From NCBI RefSeq assembly GCF_011044975.1, contig NZ_JAAKZV010000004.1, positions 1 to 64,000 on the forward strand: a stretch of 64,000 bases of DNA, read 5' to 3'. Numbering within the stretch: position 1 is the first letter of the stretch; every line of letters starts with the position of its first letter. Below, in pieces: positions 51,343 through 60,427 of the stretch. The notes under the pieces were generated by a model. That model did no database searches and was not told the origin of the DNA. It was given only the letters and a program-made list of their open reading frames with translations. Source of the DNA: Streptomyces coryli (GTDB taxonomy: Bacteria > Actinomycetota > Actinomycetes > Streptomycetales > Streptomycetaceae). Position numbers and translations under genes: made by a program.

Positions 51343-52341
51343 TCAGGAGGACGCCCACGCCCGCTGCCGCAGCCAGGTGTCGACCGCGTCGTAGGCGCGT
51401 GCGCGTACGTCGCTGCGGGAGAGGAAGACGTCGTGGCGGGCTCCGGGGACCGGGACGACCGTGGTCTCGCCGCCGAGGCAGCCGGCCCAGCGGGCGATCT
51501 GCGCGACGTCCAGGATCAGGTCGGCGCGGTCGCTCAACTCCGAGTACCGGGTGGAGAAATGGGTCCGGTCCGAGCGCAGGATCAGCGACGGCACCCCGAT
51601 GTCGAGGCCCCGGTGCAGGGCGGCGTGGCCGCGGCGGATGGCGTTGAGCCAGCCGACGGTGACCGGGAAGCCCTGCAGCGGCTTGAGTTCGAGGTCGAAG
51701 TCCCATTCGCCGGTGCGGCTCCGGTGCAGCGTGTCGCCGTACGGGCTGGCCGGCAGCCGCAGCGCGCGCAGCGGGACCGCCCTGGCCGCCAGCCGCAGCA
51801 GCTGGGTGACCGGGCCGCGCTGCGCCGCGCCGCCCTGCAGGTCGAACCAGGGGCTGTTCAAGATCAGGCCGGAGACCGGGGCCGGCGAGCCGGCCGCGCG
51901 GCGGCGCTGCAGCCACAGCGGGAGGATCAGGCCGCCGGTGGAGTGGGCGGCCAGCAGCAGGGGCACATCCGGGTGCTCCGCGGCGATGGCCGCGACGGCG
52001 AGGTCGAGCTCCTGGTCGTAGCGGGCCAGGTCGCTGACGTAGTGGGCGGTCTGACCCGGACGCCGGGCGCGGCCGCACTTGCGCAGGTCGAGGGCGTAGA
52101 AAGCGAACCCGCGGGCGGCGAAGAAGTCGGCCAGCTCGGTCTGGAAGAAGTAGTCGGAGAAGCCGTGGGTGTAGAGGACGGCGCCGCGTACGGGTACCGC
52201 GTCGTCGGGCTCCTTGCGCACCAGCACCGCGGCCGCCGTGCCTTCGCCGTCGGGGTCGCGGCCGAGGTCGAAGGTGTGCTGCTGGAAGCCGTCCAGCAGG
52301 TCCGGCTTCCAGTCGAGCGGGATGTGCGCCACGCCCGTCAC
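51343..52341 (-). CDS. Alpha/beta hydrolase (lysophospholipase/monoacylglycerol-lipase-like)
   Basis: A 332-aa hydrolase. The oxyanion region is LYTHGFSDYFFQ, the nucleophile elbow is AAHSTGG (GxSxG-like: AHSTG), and the C-terminal His lies in PGARHDVFLS. LDLRKCGRA is typical of serine aminopeptidase S33/monoacylglycerol lipases. GTG 52341 overlaps the monooxygenase stop (GTGA), so the two are translationally coupled. Ester hydrolysis after Baeyer-Villiger oxidation of a ketone is the obvious two-step scheme. Confidence 0.87.
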   Translation of the reverse strand: MTGVAHIPLDWKPDLLDGFQQHTFDLGRDPDGEGTAAAVLVRKEPDDAVPVRGAVLYTHGFSDYFFQTELADFFAARGFAFYALDLRKCGRARRPGQTAHYVSDLARYDQELDLAVAAIAAEHPDVPLLLAAHSTGGLILPLWLQRRRAAGSPAPVSGLILNSPWFDLQGGAAQRGPVTQLLRLAARAVPLRALRLPASPYGDTLHRSRTGEWDFDLELKPLQGFPVTVGWLNAIRRGHAALHRGLDIGVPSLILRSDRTHFSTRYSELSDRADLILDVAQIARWAGCLGGETTVVPVPGARHDVFLSRSDVRARAYDAVDTWLRQRAWASS

Positions 52342-53843
52342 ACCCCGGCCTTCGTGGCAGCGGCGGCGTGCGCCGGGCTGCGCGACAGCCGCAGCTCCGG
52401 GTCGTCCACCGGCAGCTTGCGCAGCAGCTTCACGTCCTTCGTGTACTGCATGGAGGTCAGCCACGGCGCGCGGTCGCCCTGCCGGGGCAGCCGGTCCACG
52501 GCGCGGCGGACGTACCCGGCCTGGAAGTCGAGGAGCGGGCGCAGCGGCATGCCCGGGTCGGCGACCTCCGGGCAGGCGGTGTCATAGCCGCCCTCGTCCA
52601 TGCGTGCCAGCAGCCGGCACAGGTGCTCGCAGAGCAGGCCGACCTTCAGGGTCCAGGAGGAGTTGGTGTAGCCGATCGCGTAGGAGAAGTTCGGCACCCC
52701 GGAGAGCATCATGCCCTTGTACGCGACCGTGTCGGCGAGGTCGACCGGGCGGCCGTCGACGCTCAGTGTGATGGCGCCCATGGCCTGGACGTTGAGGCCG
52801 GTGGCGGTGACCACGACATCGGCGGGCAGCTCGCGGCCGGAGGCGAGTCGCAGGCCGGTCTCGGTGTAGGTGTCGATCCGGTCGGTCACCACGCTCGCGT
52901 GGCCGCGGCGGATGGCGCGGAAGAGATCGCCGTTCGGTGCGGCGCACAGCCGCTGGTCCCACGGGTCGTACGGCGGGCTGAAGTGCTCGTCGACCGGGTA
53001 ACCGTCGGGCAGCACCTTGACGTTGGCGAGCCGGATGAGCTTGCGCGCGGTCTTGGGGAAGCGCTGGCAGAAGCGCCAGACGGCGGCCTGCTTGAGGATG
53101 TTCTTGCGCCGGGCGAGGGCGTGGCCGCGCCGGTCGCCGAGGACCTTCTTGAGGCGTTCGGCGATCTTGTCGCCGGCCGGCACCGGCATCACATAGCTCG
53201 GCGTGCGCTGCAGCATCGTCACGTGCTCGGCCGTGGCGGCCATCGCCGGCACCACGGTGACCGCGGTGGCGCCGCTGCCGATGACGACGACGCGCTTGCC
53301 GGTGTAGTCGAGGTCGGCGGGCCAGTGCTGCGGGTGCACGATGCGGCCGCGGAAGTCCTCGCGCCCGGCGAAGTGCGGAGTGAAGCCCTCGTCGTAGCGG
53401 TAGTAGCCGGCCGCGCAGAACAGCCAGGAGCAGGTGAGCGTGGACCGCTCGCCGGTGTCGGCCCGCTCCACCACCACGGTCCACCGGGCCCGCTCCGCCG
53501 ACCAGTCCGCGCTGATCACCTTGGTGTGGAAGCGGATGTGGCGGTCGATGCCGCGCTCCTCCGCCGTCTCCCGTAGATACGCGAGGATCTTGTCGCCGTC
53601 GGCGATCGCGTCCTTGTCCCGCCAGGGCTTGAACTCGTAACCGAAGGTGTGCAGGTCGGAGTCCGAGCGGATGCCGGGGTAGCGGAAGAGGTCCCAGGTG
53701 CCGCCCAGGGCGCCGCGCGACTCGAGGATCGCGTACGTGCGCCGCGGGTGCTCGCGCTGGAGGTAGTGGGCGGCGCCGATCCCGGAGATGCCGGCGCCGA
53801 CGATCAGCACGTCGAGCTCGGTGGCGGCGGCTTGCGAAGACAT
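52338..53843 (-). CDS. Baeyer-Villiger-type flavin monooxygenase
   Basis: A 501-aa FAD/NADPH monooxygenase. The FAD motif is VGAGISGIG (residues about 15-23). The NADPH motif is VIGSGATAV. Between them is the BVMO fingerprint FxGxxxHxxxW, read here as FRGRIVHPQHW. GGTWDLFRYPGIRSDSD is typical of the EtaA/MymA-like group. It inserts oxygen next to a carbonyl, turning a ketone into an ester, or S-oxygenates. It is coupled to the esterase gene downstream and divergent from a PucR regulator with a dyad between. Confidence 0.88.
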   Translation of the reverse strand: MSSQAAATELDVLIVGAGISGIGAAHYLQREHPRRTYAILESRGALGGTWDLFRYPGIRSDSDLHTFGYEFKPWRDKDAIADGDKILAYLRETAEERGIDRHIRFHTKVISADWSAERARWTVVVERADTGERSTLTCSWLFCAAGYYRYDEGFTPHFAGREDFRGRIVHPQHWPADLDYTGKRVVVIGSGATAVTVVPAMAATAEHVTMLQRTPSYVMPVPAGDKIAERLKKVLGDRRGHALARRKNILKQAAVWRFCQRFPKTARKLIRLANVKVLPDGYPVDEHFSPPYDPWDQRLCAAPNGDLFRAIRRGHASVVTDRIDTYTETGLRLASGRELPADVVVTATGLNVQAMGAITLSVDGRPVDLADTVAYKGMMLSGVPNFSYAIGYTNSSWTLKVGLLCEHLCRLLARMDEGGYDTACPEVADPGMPLRPLLDFQAGYVRRAVDRLPRQGDRAPWLTSMQYTKDVKLLRKLPVDDPELRLSRSPAHAAAATKAGV

Positions 53844-53927
53844 GGGTGTCAGCTCCCGTACGGACGGAGGATCAGTGGCGGCGGCGCGGCAGTGACCATT
53901 GTCCGGTGATCGGCGTCGCGCCCGCCA

Positions 53928-53942
53928 GGTGCAAACTGCACC
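53928..53942. promoter_or_regulatory. Operator-like dyad between monooxygenase and PucR genes
   Basis: GGTGCA-AAC-TGCACC, a perfect 15-bp dyad, 85 bp from the monooxygenase start and 51 bp from the regulator start. It is the clearest symmetrical element in the 149-bp gap. Recognition by the divergent PucR protein is inferred. Confidence 0.5.
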
Positions 53943-53992
53943 AGCAAGCAGAGTCTCTGGAGCAATATGCCCCGCCTCGCTAGGCTGCTGCC

Positions 53993-55210
53993 ATGTCCTG
54001 GGAGCCGCCGTCACCGCGGATACGCGAGCTGATCCGGGAGGGCGCGCGGCTGGCGCTCGACCCGCCGGAGGAGTGGCTGCGTGAGCTCGACGAGGCCACC
54101 CTCTCGGGCCCGCAGCGCGGGCAGCTCAGCCACGACCCGGCACTCGCGGCCGCCACCCGCCGCGCCAACCGGGCGAACCTGCACTTCTGGGCCGTGGCCA
54201 ATGTCGACCGGCCCGGCGAGCGGGTCGCGCCGAACACCGGCGATGTACCGGTGGCGGTCGCCCGCGAGCTGGTGCGCCGCGGGTTCAACGAAAGCGGCCT
54301 GGACGCCTACCGGGCCGGCCAGGGCGTCGCCGTCCGGCGCTGGACCGAGCTCTGCCTCTCCCTCACCTCCGACGTCGGCGAGCTGCGCGAACTCCTCGAC
54401 GTCTCCTGCCGCTCGATCACCACCTTCGTCGACGACACGATCGCGGCCGTCGCCGGCCTCATCGCCGAACAGCGCGACGACCTCGCCCAGGCCACCCACG
54501 CCGAACGCCGCGAGACCGTCAGCCTGCTGCTGCACGGGGCGCCGCTGCCACGGGACCGGGCCGAGCAGCGCCTCGGCTACCGGCTGGCGGGACGGCACAC
54601 CGCCGCCATCGTCTGGACCGAGGAGCCGCACGCCGACGCCGCTGCCCTCGGCCGGGTCACCGACCTGATCGCCGCCAGTGCCGCGGACCCGCACCCGCTG
54701 ACGGTGCTGGCCGGCGAGGCGACCCGCTGGCTGTGGCTGCACGGCCGCCCGGATCCGGGCGCGCTGCGCGAGCAGCTGACCGCCGAGCCGGGGGTACGGG
54801 CGGCCATCGGCTCCACCGGCGCTGACCTGGCGGGCTTCTGCCGCAGCCACCTCGACAGCCTCACCGTCCAGCGGATGCTCGCCCGCCTCGCCTCACCCCA
54901 GCAGCTGGCCACCCACGACGAAGTGGAGCTCATCGCCCTGGCCACCTCCGACGTGGAGGCCGCCGACAGCTTCGTCCGCCGCGTCCTCGGCGACCTCGCC
55001 CGCGCAGAGCCCGGCATCCGCGAGGCGGCCCGGATCTTCATCGCCGCCCAGTGCAACGCCTCCCGCGCCGCCGACCGCCTCTACATCCACCGCAACACCC
55101 TGCTCCGCCGCCTGGCCCAGGCCGACCGGCTGCTGCCCCGGCCCCTGGCCGAGGACGTCATCGCCATCGGCGCCGCGCTGGAGGTGCTGCGGTGGCGCGG
55201 CACGGGCTGA
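53993..55210 (+). CDS. PucR/CdaR-type helix-turn-helix regulator
   Basis: A 405-aa protein. Residues about 20-170 are an all-helical RsbT-antagonist-like sensor (GQLSHDPALAAATRRANRANL; DAYRAGQGVAVRRW). The middle is a GGDEF-like CdaR domain. The PucR C-terminal helix-turn-helix is near 345-400 (CNASRAADRLYIHRNTLLRRLAQA). It is divergent from the Baeyer-Villiger monooxygenase/hydrolase pair and is their probable activator. No SD is obvious before ATG 53993. Confidence 0.87.
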   Translation: MSWEPPSPRIRELIREGARLALDPPEEWLRELDEATLSGPQRGQLSHDPALAAATRRANRANLHFWAVANVDRPGERVAPNTGDVPVAVARELVRRGFNESGLDAYRAGQGVAVRRWTELCLSLTSDVGELRELLDVSCRSITTFVDDTIAAVAGLIAEQRDDLAQATHAERRETVSLLLHGAPLPRDRAEQRLGYRLAGRHTAAIVWTEEPHADAAALGRVTDLIAASAADPHPLTVLAGEATRWLWLHGRPDPGALREQLTAEPGVRAAIGSTGADLAGFCRSHLDSLTVQRMLARLASPQQLATHDEVELIALATSDVEAADSFVRRVLGDLARAEPGIREAARIFIAAQCNASRAADRLYIHRNTLLRRLAQADRLLPRPLAEDVIAIGAALEVLRWRGTG

Positions 55211-55223
55211 GACCCGGTGCGCG

Positions 55224-56528
55224 CTACTCGTCAGCGAGCCACAGGGAACGCGTGCCGAGCCCGGCCACGTCCAGGGCCAGTTCCGCGTACATCGCGTTGG
55301 CCCAGGAGAACCAAGGCCGGGTGAACCGGTGCGGGTCGTCCTTGTGGAAGGACTCGTGCATCGCGCCCGTACCGGCGTCGGTGTCGATCAGCATGCGCAG
55401 CGACTCCAGGCGCCGGGCCGGGTCCTCGCTCGTCAGACCCGCGACGGCGATCGCGATGGGCCAGATGTGCCCGTCCGGGGTGTGCGGGCTGCCGACACCC
55501 TCGGCGGCCGTTCCGCGATACCAGGTCGGATTGGCCGGGGAGAGCACGAATTTACGGGTCGCCAGGTACTGCGGGTCGCCCGGCGGGATCTTCGCCACCA
55601 GCGGGAGCGACAGCAGGCTCGGCATGTTGGCGTCGTCCATCAGCAGCGCATTACCGCGCCCGTCGACCTCGTAGGCATAGATCCGGCCGTACTCGGGATG
55701 ATCCACGGTGCCGTGCTGCCCGACCGCCGCCCGCAGCTCGGCCGCCAATGCCGCGGCGTCGGCGGCGAGTTCGGTCTCCCGTACGTGCTCCGCCATCGCG
55801 GCCACGCCGTCGAGGGCGGCCGCCGCGCACAGGTTCGCGGGCACGTTGTACCCGTAGTCGCACGCGTCGTCGCTGGGCCGGAATCCGCTCCAGGTCATTC
55901 CGGTACGGGCCACAGGGGTGCCGCGCCCCGCGTTCGGCAGGGTGTCGGTCGGCGGCCCGTCCGAGCGCACGAAGCGATAGGCCGATCGGTGCTCGTGGTC
56001 CTGCTCCGTGCGCCACAGCGAGACGACGGTGCGCGCCGTTTGGACCGCCTGCGGCAGGTGGTCGGCACGCCCCGTCGCCGCCCAGAAGCGATGGGCGAGC
56101 AGCAGCGGGAAGGCGAGGGAGTCGACCTCGTATTTCTCCTCCCACACCCACGGGTCGTCGCAGAGGTCGTCCTGATCGTGGGCCTGCCCGGAGGGTTCGG
56201 CGTTGAAGGCATTGGCGTACGGGTTGTGGGCGATCTGCCCGAACTGCCGCCGCAGCACGGCGAGCAGGAGCTCCTGCAGTGCGGTGTCGTCCCGTAGCAG
56301 CGCCAGATACGGCATCAGCTGCGTGGACGAGTCGCGCAGCCACATGGCCGGGATGTCGCCGGTCACGACGAACGCGGTGCCGTCGGGCATCGGCCGGATG
56401 GTGCGCGCCAGGGTGTCGTCCAGGCAGCGCAGCAGCGTCTCCCCGAAGCGGGGGGCGCCGAGGCCGTCGAGGCGGCGGACCGCCTCGTGGATGACCGGGT
56501 TGTCCTTGACGGTGGTGGGGAAGTGCAT
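55224..56528 (-). CDS. Glycoside hydrolase family 125 exo-alpha-1,6-mannosidase
   Basis: A 434-aa protein matching GH125 (formerly DUF1237). The signature TGDIPAMWLRDSSTQLMPY is at residues 56-74, NPYANAFNAEPSG and DDPWVWEEKYEVDSL follow, and the C-terminal part has DDANMPSLLSLPLVA and TDAGTGAMHESFHKDDP. Known members are inverting exo-alpha-1,6-mannosidases. There is no signal peptide, so it acts on imported mannosides. It is the fourth gene of a mannose operon (ManA fusion, ROK, LacI, GH125). Confidence 0.9.
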   Translation of the reverse strand: MHFPTTVKDNPVIHEAVRRLDGLGAPRFGETLLRCLDDTLARTIRPMPDGTAFVVTGDIPAMWLRDSSTQLMPYLALLRDDTALQELLLAVLRRQFGQIAHNPYANAFNAEPSGQAHDQDDLCDDPWVWEEKYEVDSLAFPLLLAHRFWAATGRADHLPQAVQTARTVVSLWRTEQDHEHRSAYRFVRSDGPPTDTLPNAGRGTPVARTGMTWSGFRPSDDACDYGYNVPANLCAAAALDGVAAMAEHVRETELAADAAALAAELRAAVGQHGTVDHPEYGRIYAYEVDGRGNALLMDDANMPSLLSLPLVAKIPPGDPQYLATRKFVLSPANPTWYRGTAAEGVGSPHTPDGHIWPIAIAVAGLTSEDPARRLESLRMLIDTDAGTGAMHESFHKDDPHRFTRPWFSWANAMYAELALDVAGLGTRSLWLADE

Positions 56529-56542
56529 CGTCGGCCTTCGGG

Positions 56543-57544
56543 TTACGCGCCGTAGCGGATGACGCGGGTCGGGACGGTGACGCGGCGGGAGGCGGGCGGC
56601 TCCGCGTCGCGCTGTGCGACGCGGTCGATCAGCAGGCGGGCGGCCTGGCGGCCGATCTCGTCCGCGTCGTACGAGACGACGGTCAGCGGGATGCCGAGGA
56701 CGTCGGACAGGTCGAAGTCGTCGAAGCCGGCGACGGGGAGGGTGGTCTCCGCCTTGTAGAGAGCCCGGATCGCGCCTTGGCTGATGCGGTTGTTGGTGCA
56801 GAACAGCGCGGTGGGCTGTGCGTCCCGTTCCAGCAGTTCGCGGGTCGCCCGCTCCGCCGTACCGGCGTCGACCAGGCCCTGGCGGATGAGGTCGTGGACT
56901 GGTTCGATGCCGGCCTCTTCGTGCGCCGCCCAGAATCCGCGCAGCCGCTCGGCGCCGGTGTAGAGCGCCGGCGGGTTGCCGAGAAAGGCGATCCGGGTGT
57001 GTCCCTCGGCCAGCAGGCCGGCGGTGGCCTCGCGGGCGCCGTGGAAGTCCTCGACCAGGACGCAGTCGGTGTCGAGCCCTGCGGGCGGCCGGGCGGCGAG
57101 GACGACCGGGACGTGCCGCATGGCATCGGCCAGGTGCTGCTGGCGGCTGCCGGTCGGAACGACGATCAGGCCCTCGACCGAGTGGTCGATGAGGTCGTCA
57201 ATCAGGTCGGGTTCGCGCTCGGCCTGCTCGGCGGAGTTGCTGAGCAGCATGCGGAAGCCGTACTCCGTGGCGACTTCCTGGACGCCGAGGGCGAGGCGCG
57301 AATAGAACGGGTTGGCAAGGTTGGTGACGACCAGACCGATCATGCCGCTGCCGCCGAGGCGCAGGCTGCGCGCGGTCTGATTGCGCCGGTAGCCCAGCCG
57401 GTCGACCGCGGCGAAGACCCGCTCGCGGGTCGCCTCGGAGACGCCGGGGTCGTTCTTCAGCACGCGTGACACGGTCATGGCGCTGACCTGCGCGAGCTTG
57501 CCGACGTCATGCATGGTCGGCCCACCGCCGCGGCGAGCGGTCAT
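56543..57544 (-). CDS. LacI-family transcriptional regulator
   Basis: A 333-aa repressor. The N-terminal LacI helix-turn-helix and hinge span residues about 10-60 (TMHDVGKLAQVSAMTVSRVL; LGYRRNQTARSLR). The ligand-binding core follows (IGLVVTNLANPFYSRLA; PVAGFDDFDLSDVLGIPLT). Encoded inside the mannose operon, 14 bp before GH125. It probably binds the GTTAACGATAAC-type boxes upstream of the isomerase gene and responds to mannose or a mannoside. Confidence 0.92.
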   Translation of the reverse strand: MTARRGGGPTMHDVGKLAQVSAMTVSRVLKNDPGVSEATRERVFAAVDRLGYRRNQTARSLRLGGSGMIGLVVTNLANPFYSRLALGVQEVATEYGFRMLLSNSAEQAEREPDLIDDLIDHSVEGLIVVPTGSRQQHLADAMRHVPVVLAARPPAGLDTDCVLVEDFHGAREATAGLLAEGHTRIAFLGNPPALYTGAERLRGFWAAHEEAGIEPVHDLIRQGLVDAGTAERATRELLERDAQPTALFCTNNRISQGAIRALYKAETTLPVAGFDDFDLSDVLGIPLTVVSYDADEIGRQAARLLIDRVAQRDAEPPASRRVTVPTRVIRYGA

Positions 57545-57588
57545 GACCCTGTCCCTTCCTCTGCCTGCCGGTTCCGGCGCCCCGGTGG

Positions 57589-58524
57589 TCATCGGGCGCC
57601 GGGTGTGTCCTGCGCCCAGTGGGCGGCTCCGATCAACGGTGCCTCCGCGGGCTGCCTGGCGGGCAGCACCGGCACGTCCGCGCCGCCGGCCGCAGCCAGT
57701 CCGGTGGCGAACGCCGGGTGGACCAGGTCCCACGACCGGGCCATGGAACCACCGACGACCACCGCGGTGGCCTCGAAGCGCTCGATCCACGGGCCGAGGG
57801 CCTGGCCAAGTGCGTCGAAAGCGTAGCGGAAGGCTTCCGCCGCGCAGGCGTTGCCCTGCTTGGCGCGCGCCGCGATCTCATGGACGTCGGGGAGGTCGTG
57901 AGCGTCGGCCGGCGCGGTGCGGTTGGCGTAGTGGGTGCGGATGCCGCGGCGCGAGATGGTGTCCTCCAGGGGGCGGCCGTGCACGGTCAAATGGTGCACA
58001 TGCCCGCTCGGCGGCACCCGGGAGCCGTCGTGCACCGGCCGGCCGGCGGACAGGAACGCGGACCCCACGCCCGTACCGAGCGTCAGGCAGACCGCCCGGT
58101 CGTGACCGGCGGCGGCGCCGGCCCGGTACTCGCCGATCGCGAAGGCGTCGGCGTCATTGAGGAAGCGCAGCCGCTCGGCCCGGCCGGTCAGCCGCTGCCG
58201 CAGGCCGGCGCCGACATCGATGCCGGACAGGGACTCGAACTTCCCGATGCCGGTGAAGAGGCCGATCCCGGTGTCGTAGTCGAAGGGCCCCGGCATGGCC
58301 ACGCCCCAGTGCGGGCGGTGGCCGGCCGGCAGCTCCAGCGCGGCGTCGGCGATGGCATCGAGGATGCCGTCGGCCGCGGCGTGCGCCCGCAGCGGCCGGC
58401 GCGTCACCGACGACGCGATGGGGTGGCTGCTTGCGGGATCGACGAGTGCGGCCGTCACATGGGTCCCGCCGACCTCGAGTACGGGTATGGGCGCGAGCGC
58501 TCCCCGCACGGAGGTCGCGGTCAC
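57589..58524 (-). CDS. ROK-family sugar kinase-like protein
   Basis: A 311-aa ROK protein. The phosphate-1 loop is VLEVGGTHVTAALVD (Glu in place of the usual Asp), GVAMPGPFDYDTGI and NDADAFAIGEYRAG mark the sugar site, and LTLGTGVGSAFL is the phosphate-2 loop. The typical zinc motif with three Cys (GH...CxCGxxGCxE) is absent; the GHVHHLTVHGRPLEDTISRRG stretch keeps only His and Glu. Probable mannokinase feeding mannose 6-phosphate to the coupled isomerase. GTG 58524 overlaps the isomerase stop (GTGA). Confidence 0.85.
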   Translation of the reverse strand: MTATSVRGALAPIPVLEVGGTHVTAALVDPASSHPIASSVTRRPLRAHAAADGILDAIADAALELPAGHRPHWGVAMPGPFDYDTGIGLFTGIGKFESLSGIDVGAGLRQRLTGRAERLRFLNDADAFAIGEYRAGAAAGHDRAVCLTLGTGVGSAFLSAGRPVHDGSRVPPSGHVHHLTVHGRPLEDTISRRGIRTHYANRTAPADAHDLPDVHEIAARAKQGNACAAEAFRYAFDALGQALGPWIERFEATAVVVGGSMARSWDLVHPAFATGLAAAGGADVPVLPARQPAEAPLIGAAHWAQDTPGAR

Positions 58525-60245
58525 GGCTCTACCACCAGGGCCTTGACGATCCGCACCTCGCCCGAGCCCACCGCGCGCACGCGGTAGGCGCCGGTCGCGG
58601 CGGGCACCGTGATGGTCTCCGCGAAGGCCAGGAAGTGGGTGCGGCCGTCGTGGGTCTCGATGACGGCGCCCTCGCCCGCGGCGACGTTGAGGAGGTGGAA
58701 GCGGCCCTCGGTGTCGTCGGCGATGTCCGCGTCCGGCGCCACGACGAGGCGGTGCACCGCGCAGAACATCTCCGGAAGCGCACCGATCACTTCCTCGCGC
58801 CACCCTTCGCCCGCGCGCAGCGTCCGCGGTTGCTGGACCAGGTCCTTGGTCACGTCCTCGCCGCGCCGGGTGGTGTCCAGGTTGGCGAAGCCGTGCTCGT
58901 ACGGCAGCGGCCGGGAGTGGCCGGCGGCGTCCTGGCGCAGCCAGTCGTAGAAGCGCAGCGAGTAGAGATACGGCGTCGCACTCACCTCCAGCACCAGGTT
59001 GCCCGCGCCGGAGGCGTGCGGGGTGCCCGCGGGAATCATGAACAGCTGGCCCACCGTGGCCGGATGGCTCTGGACATGGTCCTCGACCGGCATCGGCGTG
59101 CCCTTGGCAATGGCATCCTGCACCTGGTGGCGCATGGTGTCGACATCCGCCTCCTCGGTGAGCCCGAGCAGCACCTTCGCGCCCGGCTCGCAGGCCGTGA
59201 CGTAATACGTCTCGTGCTGCGTGTACGGCCAGCCGAACACCTCCCGCATGTACTGCTCCTGCGGGTGCAGGTGCAGGGACAGATTGCCGCCCCCCATCGT
59301 GTCCAGGTAGTCGAACCGGATCGGGAACGCGGTGCCGAACCGGCGGTGCACTCGCTCGCCGAGCATGTCCTCGGGGTGCCACACGCACAGCAGCTGGAAC
59401 GGGGCCTCGACCTGCGCTCCGCCGGCCGCGCCGATGAGGACGCCCGCCTCGGGGGCGATCAGCTCGTAGCCCAGGGCCGTATTGCCGGCCTGCGGGGTGA
59501 AGCCCAGCTCGCTCGCCGCCCATTGCCCGCCCCACGGCGTGGAGTTGAAGTACGGGCGGGTGCGCACCGGGCCCCCGGCCAGGTGCGCGAAGGTCGCCCG
59601 CAGCGCGTCGCCGCGTACCGAAGCGGGCGCGGCCGGGTCCTGCATGTCGATCCAGCGCTCGACGCCGGCCGCGATCGCGTCGCGGTGCCGGTCCAGGACC
59701 GGCCAGTCGGTGTAGAAGAGGCGCAGCAGTTCACCGGGCTCGCCGGGACGTCCCAGATTCACGCCGACCGGCAGGTCGCCCTTGGTGATCGCCCCCTCGG
59801 CGTACCGCTTGGGCAGGTCCGCGTACCAGAGCACATCGGGACCGCAGAGCGAGGCGCCCGGTCCGAAGACCACCAGGACGGTGTCGGCGGCCGGACGTCC
59901 GGGCTGTGGGACGGTGTCGAAGAGGTCCGCGACCTGCGCCTCGGACAGCGGGGTGAAGAAGGTGTCGTCGGCGGGGACGGGCTGCGCGGTCAGCCGCTCG
60001 TGGGCCGCCGCCGCGTAGTGGCCGCGGATGTCCAGCGAGGTCGCCGTGCGTCCCGCCGCGCGCAGCGCCGCCGCGAGGCCGTCGGCGAGCACCGCCCAGT
60101 CCAGGGCCGCGGGACCGTCGACGGCCAGGAGGAGCGGGCCGGGCGGCAGATCGGCGACAGCGGCGGCCCACCCGGCCACTACCTGGCCTTCGACCGGCTC
60201 GTAGCTGGGGTGGGGATCGTACGAACGAGACGCGGGGACGGGCAC
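58521..60245 (-). CDS. Class I phosphomannose isomerase-like protein with N-terminal degenerate kinase-like domain
   Basis: A 574-aa protein. The C-terminal two-thirds is a class I mannose-6-phosphate isomerase-type cupin: PYFNSTPWGGQWAAS, the metal site LSLHLHPQEQYM, GQLFMIPAGTPHASG and LEVSATPYLYSLRFYDW. The N-terminal about 190 residues resemble a uridine-kinase-like domain, but the Walker A position reads DGPAALDWAVLA with no GKS/T, so ATP catalysis there is unlikely. It converts mannose 6-phosphate to fructose 6-phosphate if active. First gene of the operon, 31 bp downstream of the LacI-type box. Confidence 0.82.
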   Translation of the reverse strand: MPVPASRSYDPHPSYEPVEGQVVAGWAAAVADLPPGPLLLAVDGPAALDWAVLADGLAAALRAAGRTATSLDIRGHYAAAAHERLTAQPVPADDTFFTPLSEAQVADLFDTVPQPGRPAADTVLVVFGPGASLCGPDVLWYADLPKRYAEGAITKGDLPVGVNLGRPGEPGELLRLFYTDWPVLDRHRDAIAAGVERWIDMQDPAAPASVRGDALRATFAHLAGGPVRTRPYFNSTPWGGQWAASELGFTPQAGNTALGYELIAPEAGVLIGAAGGAQVEAPFQLLCVWHPEDMLGERVHRRFGTAFPIRFDYLDTMGGGNLSLHLHPQEQYMREVFGWPYTQHETYYVTACEPGAKVLLGLTEEADVDTMRHQVQDAIAKGTPMPVEDHVQSHPATVGQLFMIPAGTPHASGAGNLVLEVSATPYLYSLRFYDWLRQDAAGHSRPLPYEHGFANLDTTRRGEDVTKDLVQQPRTLRAGEGWREEVIGALPEMFCAVHRLVVAPDADIADDTEGRFHLLNVAAGEGAVIETHDGRTHFLAFAETITVPAATGAYRVRAVGSGEVRIVKALVVEP

Positions 60246-60275
60246 TGCTGCTCCTTGGTCGGCTTCAGGATGCTC

Positions 60276-60287
60276 GTTAACGATAAC
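60276..60287. promoter_or_regulatory. LacI-type operator box 1
   Basis: GTTAACGATAAC, with GTTA/TAAC half-sites, 31 bp upstream of the isomerase start on the minus strand, where it would block initiation. Related boxes occur at 60391 and 60428. Binding by the operon's LacI protein is inferred. Confidence 0.65.
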
Positions 60288-60390
60288 AATGCTTGGCGGA
60301 AAGGATTCACGAGCTGGAGCAGGGAGACCGGCGACGCATTTAGGCGTCTGACCGGCAAAGCTATCAAGCAGCGGATCCCAGGATGCGCTC

Positions 60391-60404
60391 CGTTATCGTT
60401 GAAC
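60391..60404. promoter_or_regulatory. LacI-type operator box 2
   Basis: CGTTATCGTTGAAC is the reverse complement of box 1 with one inserted base. It lies midway between the divergent operon and the mannosidase remnant. Confidence 0.5.
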
Positions 60405-60427
60405 TCTTGATGTTCCCGGAATGGTGT

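Noticed and set aside
60334-60348. GACGC-N5-GCGTC hairpin in the mannose divergent region
   Set aside because: Only five base pairs and not positioned at a gene end; too weak to call a terminator or operator.
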